From the NCBI GenBank assembly GCA_010015675.1, contig ML976979.1, forward strand, positions 482,559 through 546,558: a stretch of DNA of 64,000 bases, given 5' to 3'. Source of the stretch: Byssothecium circinans (Eukaryota; Ascomycota; Dothideomycetes; Pleosporales; Massarinaceae). Below the pieces are notes generated by a model that was not told the DNA's origin, searched no databases, and saw nothing but the letters and a program-made list of their open reading frames with translations. Shown here piece after piece: positions 43,473 to 54,381 of the stretch; positions within the stretch are counted from its first letter, which is position 1; every line of letters starts with the position of its first letter. Made by a program: the position numbers and the translations under genes.

Positions 43473-45298
43473 ATGCCATTAGGCCTTTTGTTGAGGGCAA
43501 TCACTAGGAGCGGCTGGGGAAGCAGTAGAGCCCAACCTGTACAAAACATCGCAATCACCTGTCGAGGTATGCTCTCGCAGCAACTACATTCTTTTGGAGC
43601 TGAGTCGCAACAGGAATTCCTATCAACCGCGATGATTTACTCAACTATACGAACGGCCGTTTCCTCATCGATGAAGAGAAGGCTTGTCGTCGTAGATTTG
43701 TGCAGTTCGATGTTGATCAGCTTTGCGCGGTCGCGGCATCTGCTGGCGGGCACCACTCCCCTGTAAAGGCAATTGAGAAAATGGAAGGCGGTTTTAGCAA
43801 GGCAATGCTCTTGCAGAAAGAGGACGGAAGCGAAGTCATAGCCAAAATACCATTCTCTATAACCGGACCTCCCAAGTACACAACAGCCTCCGAAGTAGCC
43901 GTGCTCAAGTATTGTAAGATACCCATGCCGCCGTTCCTTGCTTCTATCCAGACTAATCCAGTTATTGGTCTTAGTACATGCGCACACGAAAATACCAGTT
44001 CCCAAGGTATTGGCCTGGTCTTCTGATGCATCCAATCCCATCGGTGCAGAGTACATCATTATGGAAAAGGCTTCAGGTACGCAACTGTTCAACAAATGGG
44101 GAGAAATGTCCGAACACGACAAATTCCTTTTTGTGAAGCAGATAACAAAGCTGGAAGGGGAAATGGCAGCGATCCGCTTTCCTGCCAGCGGAAATCTCTA
44201 TCTTTGCGAAGACATGACAGGAGACGATGCATATGTGTCTCTGAGTCCGGAAACAGATCCCTCCGGGCAGTTCTGTATAGGACCGTCATGTGAACGAGGG
44301 GGGTATACTGAGGGCGATATGTCAGCCCATTCTCGATTTAGTCGAGGACCTTGTGAGTCAAATATGTGGATCACGAGCGACCTTCTAAACTAACTTTATT
44401 GACAGGGCAGAACCTATCCTCTTATGGCATCGCGATTGTCGAGCGGGAGACCCTACGGATTGAGAAAGCTCCAAGGATTGCTGCTTGTGGTCCGCCACGT
44501 GGATCCTTGGACGAACAACTCGCTGCTTTGAGAATGGCACGAGAAGTCATGTCACGTTTAGACTCAGGCACCCTCATCGACAAGGTCTCTCAGCCCGTCT
44601 TGTGGCACGCCGATCTCCACAGGGGCAACATCTATGTCTCGAACGAAGATCCCAGAAAGATTGTATCACTTATTGATTGGCAATCGATTACAGTCGCACC
44701 TATTTTCTTACAAGCTCGCTTTCCAGAGTTCCTGTCAGTTGACGAAGACTTCGTTCTTGACTCGGAGATGCCCACGCTGCCGCCTCACTATGACCAAATG
44801 AATGCCGACGACAAAGAAATAGCGGACTTCAAACTACTGCAAGCTAAGTTAGCTAAGGCGTATGAAGTAACCAGCGCAGTTTATAACAACCGCGCCTACA
44901 AAGCCTTGTTCCTACCACAATTCCTACGAGAGCTTTTCGTCCGCAGTGGTGAGGTTTCGGAAGAGGGTGAAGTACCGCTTCGAGCCTGTCTTATCGAGGT
45001 ATATCTGGCATGGAATGACATTGGGTTCACGGGGAGTTTCCCGTTCAGCTTCACGGACGAGGATATACAGAAGCACGAGGATCAGTTTCAGGAATACCGC
45101 AACTTCCATCGGGTCCAGGAAATAGCTAGAAAGTTTCTCGATACCGACTCTGAGGGATGGATTTCTCCTCGGCTTGATTTCGCTACAAAACAGCGGCAAA
45201 ACAGGGACTTGCTTCAACTCATTATGAGTAGGAGCAAGGAGTACAATATGTCGCCGGAAGAAGTACGGAAGATCTGGCCATTTGTCAGAGATTCATGA
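43473..45298 (+). CDS. Mitochondrial-type phosphotransferase (AIM9-like, APH/kinase-like fold)
   Basis: Four exons, 43473-43566, 43614-43913, 43975-44352, 44406-45298; introns of 47, 61 and 53 bp. The product is 554 aa. Exon 1 encodes an Arg-rich, mitochondrial-presequence-like leader (MPLGLLLRAITRSGWGSSRA). The first junction is the least certain; the others restore family sequence. Core motifs: NYTNGRFLIDEEKACRRRF, KMEGGFSKAMLLQ, DGSEVIAKIPF (ATP-site Lys), GAEYIIMEKASG, WHADLHRGNIYV (catalytic HxDxxxxN) and SLIDWQSI (metal-binding Asp). Family knowledge: yeast Aim9 and its many filamentous-fungal paralogues have unproven substrates. A small-molecule or protein kinase role is possible. Confidence 0.85.
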
Positions 45299-47215
45299 AC
45301 GGGAAGTTCACCAACGCGAGAAGAGACTTTGTACTGTATATTTTGTATTCTGCCCAGTTCCCTGCGACGGAGCCTACATATACCCTTTCTCTACACCTTC
45401 TACGAAACATTGATCCACCAGCTCCGATATTGGCAAGCCACCACTCCCATTTTCCAATCGACTTTTGTTGAATCTCATCATATTTCCAAGCAAGCCTGAA
45501 CACTTCATATTTCCCACAAGACAATCCTCAACATCCATTCCAACAAGTCTATACGCAGATTCCCTCAGGTCCCTGATCCAGTCTCATTCCGCGTATTTGC
45601 TCCCCTACAATACTACCCATTCAAGCTCAGCGCAGGACTGTTCTGTTGCAGCCAAAGTATGTCTCACAGGGCTCATCGAAGACCCACAGAGGAAGTTTCG
45701 CTTTCCAGTAATTACCCGCTCTGATAAGCAACCGATGTATACATCACAATTCCCCTCTTCCTAAGCATGGTAGATAGCCGAGAGCTTGCTAGCCCTCCAT
45801 AAAACAACCACCACTTAAACTCTCCGAAAGTAAACCTCTACCTCTTTACCAAAACATAACCTTGCCCCAAAAGCTACCAAGCCACCTTGGAAAGCGAAGT
45901 TCCGGTCCTGATCGTTGCGTTTTACCCCCAGTTTCCCGGTGCAACCTCGCTTTTCAACATACTAGACACACCTGCAAAGCTCATTCCAAACGCAAACCCG
46001 GTCCCCGCCAAAACAAGACCTTCTACCCCGCTCTCCTTCAAGGAAGCCAACATCATCAACCGATTCAGGCCGCCAGCGGATCCCCTCCTTGACGCTAGAC
46101 ATTGCAGTGAAAACCCCAAACCAGTATCTTATCCTTTGATTGGCTCGTCTGCGTCGAAAAGAGGTATTTTATCCAGAAATGATTGGTTCGCTTACCATAA
46201 TCCTTGAGGGTGCTGGGGAATCAGAAGGGAAGGATATCCTGATTGGCTGTCTGAGTCAGATTTAGCGGGTTGGAGGCGGGTGGTGAGGGAATGGGGCGAA
46301 TTCTGCTACCTCACTGGAGATGTGATGGTGTAGAAATGTTGAATAGTAGGTATCGGAATATATTGGGAAGGGTAGTAGAGTTTTGGGCTAGAGCACCAAG
46401 GGATTCGCTTGACTTCTGAAGAAACTGTCAAGACGTCTAGCAAGAGACTGTAGTCTGCGAAGGACGGTGCTAAGAGGCGCCAGAGGCACATGATTGCGCA
46501 TTTAGTTTGACGCGATATGGTACTTGTGCTGAGGAAAAATAACTTGTAGTGTTCTTGATATCTGTATATTTCTAGCTTCTTCCATATTCATACACACGAG
46601 GTGCCCGTATATATCCGATCCTTTCTAGACCTTCTGTTTCCAGGCCCGATTCCAACTCGAAAATATGAACCCGTCCCCATTCACCGGCAAATCCCCCTTG
46701 CTCAGAAACTATCGAATGAGAACGCCGTGCTAGGAAATGCAAAGGAAACAAGTCAAAGTGGGTTGGAATTCAGTCGTTGATTAATGCCAGAGCCGCGGAA
46801 AGATAAGACGACGTGAGATCAAAGTATGTACAATGAACTGTGGAACGCTAGATGCGGGCATAATTGCATTTGGGAGCGGACAAGGCGGACATGCCAGTCA
46901 TGCCAGGGTTGACAGCGAGGGGTCGGAATTACGCGGAGAGTTGTGTCGCGTGAGGTCCTGCTGTGGGGACACCAGGCCTCTGCGCCGGAAAGAATATCGT
47001 CAAACTCTTCAATGATGCATTATAGGTCTTGACCGGAAGATTTTCGTCTAAGATCGGAGAGTGAAGACTTTTATCACTCGCGTAAGGGTCGAAAGATTTG
47101 GGTCCGACCCACAACTTCTTACTCTATGTGCCGACTTTTGGCCGGGGATTATGCATGCGAAACCGGTGGAAAGCACCTCTTGAACAGAACATCGTCTTCC
47201 TGTGAGGAGTCATAT
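45299..47215. other. 1.9-kb spacer
   Basis: Contains short frames up to ~100 codons without recognisable domains or consistent exon partners. No gene called. Confidence 0.45.
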
Positions 47216-47617
47216 CTATAGCTCCATGCTGTCAAGGTCCCGCATGACGACAGCCATCTGTGCCCGTTTGGCAGCCTCGGCCAGCAACGCCGCTTGGCTT
47301 AGATAGTTTGCCGTCTCAGCAGCAGTTGTGCCAGCGCCCTGCCGATTCGGCTGGTAGTCGAAGACGGCATCCGGTTGTGATGGTTGCACTTGCTGTTGTT
47401 GTAGTTGTGCCTGCTGGTCACCCATTGAGCCAAAGAATGGCTGGGATCGCTGAGTCGCCGATGGTGATGGGAGTGGTGCTGATGAAGGTGTGTTGAGGCT
47501 TGAAGCGCTGTTGTAGCTTTGGAATGCTGAAGAGTTCTGAGAGGCGCCTAATGAGGGTTGGATGGGTCGGAAGGCGGGTCTGGCGAGAGGGTTGGCGGGA
47601 TTGTGTGGTGAGGCCAT
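47216..47617 (-). CDS. Small protein with a Gln/Ser-rich N-terminus and helical C-terminus, unknown function
   Basis: 133 aa, single exon. The first ~75 residues are Ser/Pro/Gln-rich and disordered, with a Gln run (QLQQQQVQ). The last ~40 residues (ETANYLSQAALLAEAAKRAQ, then MAVVMRDLDSMEL) form a clear amphipathic helix with an abrupt acidic end, which suggests a binding peptide within a complex. I do not recognise the family with confidence. It is divergent from KTI12, 460 bp away. Confidence 0.6.
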   Translation of the reverse strand: MASPHNPANPLARPAFRPIQPSLGASQNSSAFQSYNSASSLNTPSSAPLPSPSATQRSQPFFGSMGDQQAQLQQQQVQPSQPDAVFDYQPNRQGAGTTAAETANYLSQAALLAEAAKRAQMAVVMRDLDSMEL

Positions 47618-48077
47618 GTTAACTGTATTTCTCTTTTCACTCCTGTTCGTGAAGGTGGGACGAGGTACGAAGAGAAAACGTGGAGGAGGTTTAGGTGTAT
47701 CCTCTACCTCGTCGGGTGCGGGCTAATGTACACGGGTCTCGAATGGTGAAGCGAGCGGTAGCGAGTGTTGTCGAGATTGTACGATAGACAACGCAGCGGG
47801 GTAATTCTCATAATCCAATATGGGCACCGGATTCTAGCTCTGGCTGAAAGGTAGAACGAGGAGAGGGAGAGTGAGAAAGGGAAGGTAGACAGGCAAGGGA
47901 CGATAGGGAGACAGGGAGGGCTGGCAGATCTGGTGGTAAATAATTGTACCGAGGCTTGGTGATATTCCGTCCTCGCTCTGCCATCATTTCCCCGTCGTTC
48001 TACCCTTGGCCTCGAGTCGAGGCTAGGAACCCCAAGTAATCAATTCAATCAATATACTGCCATATACAACGCCTACG
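47618..48077. promoter_or_regulatory. Divergent promoter region of the small protein gene and KTI12
   Basis: 460 bp between start codons. Purine-rich AGGGAGAG-like tracts at 47858-47925. No specific factor site is claimed. Confidence 0.5.
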
Positions 48078-49117
48078 ATGCCTGTACGTCCTTCCTCGTG
48101 CTGCAAGGCATATAGAAACTGATAGAGGCGCAGCTGGTCCTCATATCGGGCTACCCCTCCTCGGGGAAGACCACGCGCGCCCTCCAACTGAAGGACTTCG
48201 TCGAGACCAAGATCGCCAGCGCCGATGCCCGAGCCAGCAAGCTCAGAGTGCACCTCATCAACGATCAATCGCTTGGCGTGTCCCGCAGCGTATACCACAC
48301 CGCGAAGGCTGAGAAAGATGCTCGGGCGGAGGAGTACTCTGCCGTGAAGAGGGTCTTATCGCGCGACGACATTGTTATCGCAGATGGCCCGAATTATATC
48401 AAGGGCTTTCGCTACCAGTTGTACTGTGAGGCGAAGGCGGTACAGACGCCGAGCTGTGTGGTCAGTCTATATAAAGGATCCCTCCGCTGGGGTGGTGCTG
48501 ATAGTTCAAGAGGTGCACATAGGAACCCCCGCCGAGAAATGTCGCGAGATCAATACCAGGCTCCTGGCGGACAAGCAGAACGATGGAGGATATGAAGAAG
48601 AAGACTTCGAGAACCTCATCTTCAGGTATGAAGAGCCCAACGGCATGACGAGATGGGACAGTCCTCTCTTCACCGTGCTCGACGAGGACGAAACCCCACC
48701 CTTCGACCAGATATGGGAGGCTCTAGTAGGCAGTGACGGCAAAGCCAAGTTCGTACGACCAAATCAAGCGACGGTGTTGGTACGTACCTAGCTCTCTCCC
48801 CAAACTGCGACTAAGCTGACCCTTTGACTCAGAAACCGGCAACGGAGCAAAACTACCTCTACGAGCTCGACAAGACCACGTCCGACATCCTCGCTCAAAT
48901 CACAACATACCAAAAGGACCACCCTGGCGAAGGCGGCGGCGAAGTCATAATCCCCGAAGTCTCGAAACCCATCTCTCTCCCCGCGAACCCTATGACGCTC
49001 CCACAACTACAGCGCATACGGCGCCAATTCATAACCTTGAACCGGCAGCACAACTTCTCCAAGTCGCGCATCAAGGAGGTGTTCGTCGGCTACCTCAACG
49101 ATCAATTCTTACAATAG
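48078..49117 (+). CDS. kti12: KTI12, Elongator-associated tRNA wobble-modification factor
   Basis: Four exons, 48078-48083, 48134-48460, 48513-48779, 48833-49117; introns of 50, 52 and 53 bp. The first exon is only six bases (Met-Pro). The product is 294 aa. The spliced start MPLVLISGYPSSGKTTRAL carries the P-loop GYPSSGKT at residues 8-15; DDIVIADGPNYIKGFRYQLYC follows, then the reassembled TPSCVVHIGTPAEKCREIN, FENLIFRYEEPNGMTRWDSPLF, and the C-terminal LNRQHNFSKSRIKEVFVGYLN. Family knowledge: this P-loop protein binds tRNA and supports Elongator in making mcm5/ncm5 uridine at the wobble position. The start is fixed because only the micro-exon gives an ATG before the P-loop. Confidence 0.92.
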
Positions 49118-51602
49118 AATTCGTGCGAGCTATGGTTTCGAACATTTTTGGTCCTGGCTTCAACCATCCTAGTTTCCGAATAACTGCCCGAGGCGCTCGG
49201 TAAACCTACCCTCGGATACTGAATCTATCGGCCCTACCCGCAATAACAGTTCTTCCACTCCCCCGAGCCGCATACGATGAACGCTGTTGAATGTGAAGCT
49301 TGCAAGCCTGGAAGCTGCAAAAGGGAAAGTTTATCTGTGTCGTGCATTTCAGACAGAGAAGCGTTGGCTGGGACACGGTGCACTCCAGATGTCTCTCGCG
49401 CCCGAAACCTTCCGGAGCTGTACGTCATCTTTCGAAAGGTGAAAAGTTGTGACAGAGAATTTCTAGTGCTGGTTTGCAAGGCGTATGAGCTGCACCACAG
49501 TTGTAGCATGCGGGACTACGGAGCACTGCACGCGTCAATCCATCTCTAGGGGAACTAAGCGGTGTTCTGGCTTTGCGACCTAACTAATCAGTCGGGTTCT
49601 GCGCTCGGGTTTGACTCGGAACCGAGGATATTCACACATTCAAGTCCTATCCCATGTTTCCAATCAGCCAGTCCGGTTTCCGGCAATAGCAGCATAATGC
49701 AGTTTTTCCTGTGGGCTCACAGAAGCCAGTATGTGCGTGAACGCTCAACATCATCCCCGAATATTGCACAAGCACGCCTTCCGGTCAGCGATTCGATTCC
49801 CACACACAGCTCGTCCTCGTCTATCCTTCTTAAGACCACGCTTCCCAAATCTTCATGACGGGAATCTTCGTGAATTGCATGCATATCTGCCTGTACAAAT
49901 GGCAAACTATCACCGTCCAACCAACCCTCTCCGCTACACCACACCGATGGACACGAACCTACCTCTGAAGTTTGAACATACATTATCCACCCAACCTCTC
50001 TCTCCCCATGTCACATCTCCGCGATAACCCCCCGGGACAGTCCACGCACCAGTCGCTCAGCCCTCTCATACGTTTTCTCTGCGCATAACACGCCACGCAA
50101 TAGGCAATGCAATCCCTCCCACCATGCCTTTCCCAGCCACTATCTACTCATCTCTGCAGGCTCTCCTCCTACGGTCCTATTATTCATCTTCGTCTGCTAG
50201 CCTTGACTCCTGCATATCACGCCATATAACACACAGCATCAGCATCAGCGCATGCTATCGTCCCACTCCATCTTGCATCCCGCATCCTTCAACCTTAATA
50301 AAGTGCGTACCCCGCAATTCCCCACGTTGCGTAGACGCTGTAAGCGCACACTTACCTAGCTTGCAAAAACCCATCAACGCTAGATAACGCCCCCAGAAGT
50401 TTTAAAGATTCGTTAGTGTGTATGGTGTGGCGTGGTGTGCTCTGCTGTGCTGTGCTGGCATACAATGCATGCATACACGAATAAAAAAAATCGTAAGAAA
50501 GAATCGTGAAAAAGAAAACAGTTCCGCTGCGCCGAGAACCCGGAAGGAAATGGAATGGAATGGAACGGAACGGAACAGAATGAGGTGCAGCGAGTATTAT
50601 TTAATTTTTTGGGGAAAAGACGTAGGGAAGTGTTGCAGGAGTAGTGCAGGACTGTACATGTGCAGTTTACATACGAGAAGCTCTTTCTATTCCAAAGGGG
50701 AATAAAGGTGAAGTGAAGTCGAGTGGAGTATGATACTTCGCGTCGTATTGTACAATACATATGCACGTACATCTGGGGAAAGTGGAACCATATATTGTCC
50801 TATACTAACCCCGTTAACACATACCTGCGGGGAACCAGACCAATGGCTCCTCACAAGACGTCATGCCTCTCCAAACCCCAACCACGAAGAAAACAAGAGA
50901 AGAACAAGCACCATTGCTTCGAGTTTTTTGGCCTCCAATAAAGCGTCATAGGCACATCATAATGATGATGGTGAACAGGATAATGATGATGGTTGCGTTG
51001 GTGGTAATCGGGCCGTCAGGCTGCAGATCCTACACAGGTTCGCCGGCATATTCACCGCAATAACGGGGCACTGGGGGCCTAATTTTGCATGGAAGGCGTT
51101 CAGAACGAGGTGAAGGATATTATTGACGGCGTGTTATGGCATGGTTTTGAGTGGAGCCCCTGCTTGTAGGGTCAGAGTTACTGTGAAGGAAGGAACTGAG
51201 GCCCCTGGCCATAGGCTTCGCATGGTGCAAATTATCGCTGGAGAAGAAAAACTGTGATATCTAAGCGTGAATATAGACTACATACAAGATAAATACGGTT
51301 TATAGCGCGTTCTCGGACAAATCGTAAAAAAAAAAAGAACTGTGCGAGGCAATGGTATCTCAAGAAGTGAAGTGCAAGCAGGCAAGGAGACACCCTAATA
51401 ACGACCAATGATCCTCCTAGGAATCAGACAGAAACTGATAAAAGCAAAAGGAAAAGGGGAAAGAAAGCAACTTATCCAGCAAAAGCATTGTGTCCTCATC
51501 CTCTTTTTACTCCGATCCATCCAGCACATCATATCATCGTAACCTTGTTCATTTTGCTTTCCAACCACCGTCCGTATCATAAAGGGTGAAATAAAAGTGA
51601 GA
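49118..51602. other. 2.5-kb convergent spacer with low-complexity tracts
   Basis: Lies between the stops of KTI12 and facB. A GGAAT-type pentamer tract lies at 50546-50582, GATGAT runs around 50960-51000, and a poly-A at about 51326-51338. The space is large for two convergent genes, but nothing in it codes recognisably. Confidence 0.5.
50546..50582. repeat. Pentanucleotide GGAAT/GGAAC tract
   Basis: Seven near-perfect 5-bp units shifting from GGAAT to GGAAC. Confidence 0.85.
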
Positions 51603-54381
51603 TTACAATCCAAAATTCCCATCAAGGCCTCCTAAATTGATGTGCGAGCCACCCATATCCGGAATCATAATACCAGGGAATTTCATGTCGCTCCCCGGCG
51701 TCGAACCATACTCTCCTACTGCTGAGTTCGCAAATTCTTCTCCGCTGGTTAGACTCTCGTCGCTGAAACTCAGTACGCTCTGTGGTGGTGGTGCTTGCTC
51801 GCTATATCCATTCCAGTTCCATGTTTGCGGTGACCAAGTGAGATTTGTTTCAGCGCCAGCGGAAAGAGGCGGACAGTCGAGAAGCGCATCAGCGGTCTGG
51901 CCACCATAGATGGTGTCGTAGATGTTGGTTTGACCGTTGTCCAGGGAGGAGAGGAGGCGTTCCCAGTCTGCCGGGGAGACCTCGGGCTTGCCGATGGAGG
52001 GATGCATGGGATAGTTGGCCAGAGGGTCGGGTCCAAAGGAGAGGTAGTCGATGTTGGAGTTTTGGCGCATGATGTTGCTGGCTCGGCGTTTGGAATGGAG
52101 AACGGACATGGAGGCCCGGTGCGACATGGGGCTGAGTGTGGGCTCTGAAAGGGCGCCGGCGGAGGGTTCTGAGCGCATGGACGATAGACTTGTCGAAGAC
52201 TGGTTGGTGTGGTTGCCCATGGAAGGCGAGATTGTGGCAAGGGTGGCGCGGCGGGGTTCTCTGGTGTCCTGTAGGTTGGCTTTCATGGCGCCTGGGGAGA
52301 AGCGTGCTGCGATAGCCTTGAGTGACTTTTGCGTGGCGCGGAACCTATCCATAGGAGCAGACATAGAGTGGCCAGTGTTGTGACGGGTAAGGACGGGAGG
52401 GGAAGGCATCTGCCCAGTGCGAGGGATGACAATCATAGAGCAGCCAATCCTGCGGTACTCCTGGGAACCAGCAGCCGACCCTTGGTCAAGCATATCCATC
52501 ACGGCGCAAGATAGCCTGTTACAGTCTTTGATAAGCATGCCGTCTTGATCAAGGCCAAGAGTCTGGAAGAGAAGCCCAAAGCCAGCCTGAACGAGCACCT
52601 CATTCCTGTTGAGGCAAAAAGAGAAGCTCAACCTGCGCTCGTCGAGCAGTTGGACGATCTGCACTATGTGCTTGCACGCATCGCCGACAGCAACCAGTGC
52701 GGAAGAGCCTTTATCACCAAGGTTAGCAACGACTACCGGTCGATAGATGAGTGATCGTATGTGGTGGTACGCCAAGGACTAGGATATGTTAGCTGCTTCT
52801 GCGCAATATAGTTGGGCAAAGTACATACCAAAACGGGCGACCTGCTGCTGGTCACGTTCGTGCTAGGTTTATCTTGTTGGAACGTAAGCTTGAGGTGAGG
52901 GGCGAGGTTGTTTGACCATTCTTCTAGATCGTCGGCGAGTGCTGCAACAGTCCGGAAGGAAATGTCGTGCGTGGAGGATGCAGGATACAACTCTGCCAGA
53001 ACCTTGGATAGGATGCGTGAGACGCGGAACAAGGCTAGGGCGCTTGACAGCTTGGTAGATTCTCCGGGCAGGGTAGGCAGGAAGCCTTTCTCGGTGACAT
53101 ATTCGTCGTCAGCGTCAACGGGATATTCGCAATGCACGTCCTCGTCCCTAACGAGCTTCGGCAGACCGAGATGTGCTGCAGACATGCTGTTGTGGGTTAG
53201 CGACAGTACCGTGTAGCGTATACAGGCATTACTTACCAATCCACGGTGTAGAGCGTCCAGAAGACCTTCTTCCGCGTCTCACTAGTTAAAGCGCCAAGAG
53301 CGAAGCGCTTTTGGGACTGATGCAGACCGAGACGCTGTGACAGTCCGATGGCAAGGCCCTTGAATTTAAGGAGGCGAGAATAATCAGCCTTGAGAAGGCA
53401 GAAAATCTGAGCGAGAACGAGGCACTGGAGCGTGGCCATGTCGTTGTCCATCATGAAGCTCTCAATGGAGCTCTGCCACTGTGTCTCGAAGGATTCCACA
53501 TCTTGGCCATCGCGGGGATCGCTTGACAGGGCGGCAATTCCGAACACAAGGTTGAGCTTTGCAATTGACTTCTTGTCGATGACAGTCTCAGGACTGGCGA
53601 CATACTGCTCGTAGAGATGGAGGAAGGTTGGACGGTGCAAGACAGGGAACAAGGGAGCCCATTCTTGGAAGAAAATATTAATCATCTGGTCCGATACTAG
53701 ACGGGGCGGTGCCTTGAACGAGACGACGCGTTTGGGCGAGTGAGGTGGATTAAGCTTCGACCCAGTGCCGAAGAAGGCGTTGGAGTTGACATCTGAACAG
53801 GACCTGCCAGTCTCGTGGGCGCGCTGCTTGAACGCCTCTGCGAAGTCGGGTTAGTAATGCAATTTTCGTGGTTGGGAGGGCTGATACATACCAACGAATG
53901 CTCGCCCGCTCGAGCTCCCTACAAAGTATGTGTCGCGGTTCTCGTCGTCGAGCAGAAGAGGCGACTGCTGCACTCTGAACGAGTCCTCTTTCTCCTGCGT
54001 CGTTTCGCGTGATTCTGCTGGCGGCGGCGAGTTGGGCGTCCTCCTTGGCGACGGATTGCCCGCCGGTGACAGCGAGTGTATCCTCGAGAGCATATCGATC
54101 TTCTCGTCCTTCTCGTCCAGTAGGTCCTTTAATTCCCGCACCTCTGCCTCCAACATGCGTACGCGCTCCTCCAGCGACTCTGTGTAGCCCCTCGGGAAGG
54201 CGCGACGGCTGAGCTTGTCGCTCGTCTTGCACTCAAAGCCCACATTGAGGCACTGTGTGCAGCTCGGGCGGATGCCGTCGCATCGAATCTTCTTGGAGCG
54301 ACATCGGTCGCAGGCCTGGGCGATGCGCGCCTGGCTGTTCCCGCCGACCTTGATGACTTTCATGGGCAGTATGCCAGGCAT
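51603..54381 (-). CDS. facB: Zn2Cys6 acetate-utilisation regulator FacB (CAT8 orthologue)
   Basis: Four exons, 54381-53892, 53837-53237, 53186-52829, 52778-51603; introns of 54, 50 and 50 bp. The product is 874 aa, close to Aspergillus FacB. The N-terminus [12 protein letters not shown] is followed by the zinc cluster with Cys at 24, 27, 34, 41, 44 and 51 (CX2CX6CX6CX2CX6C), the linker [20 protein letters not shown], and a coiled coil to about residue 98. The fungal transcription factor middle domain includes [18 protein letters not shown] and [17 protein letters not shown] across a junction. The C-terminal ~300 residues are Ser/Pro/Asn-rich and acidic, typical of an activation domain. Family knowledge: it induces acetyl-CoA synthetase, glyoxylate-cycle and gluconeogenic genes under acetate growth and carbon derepression. 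Confidence 0.95.
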
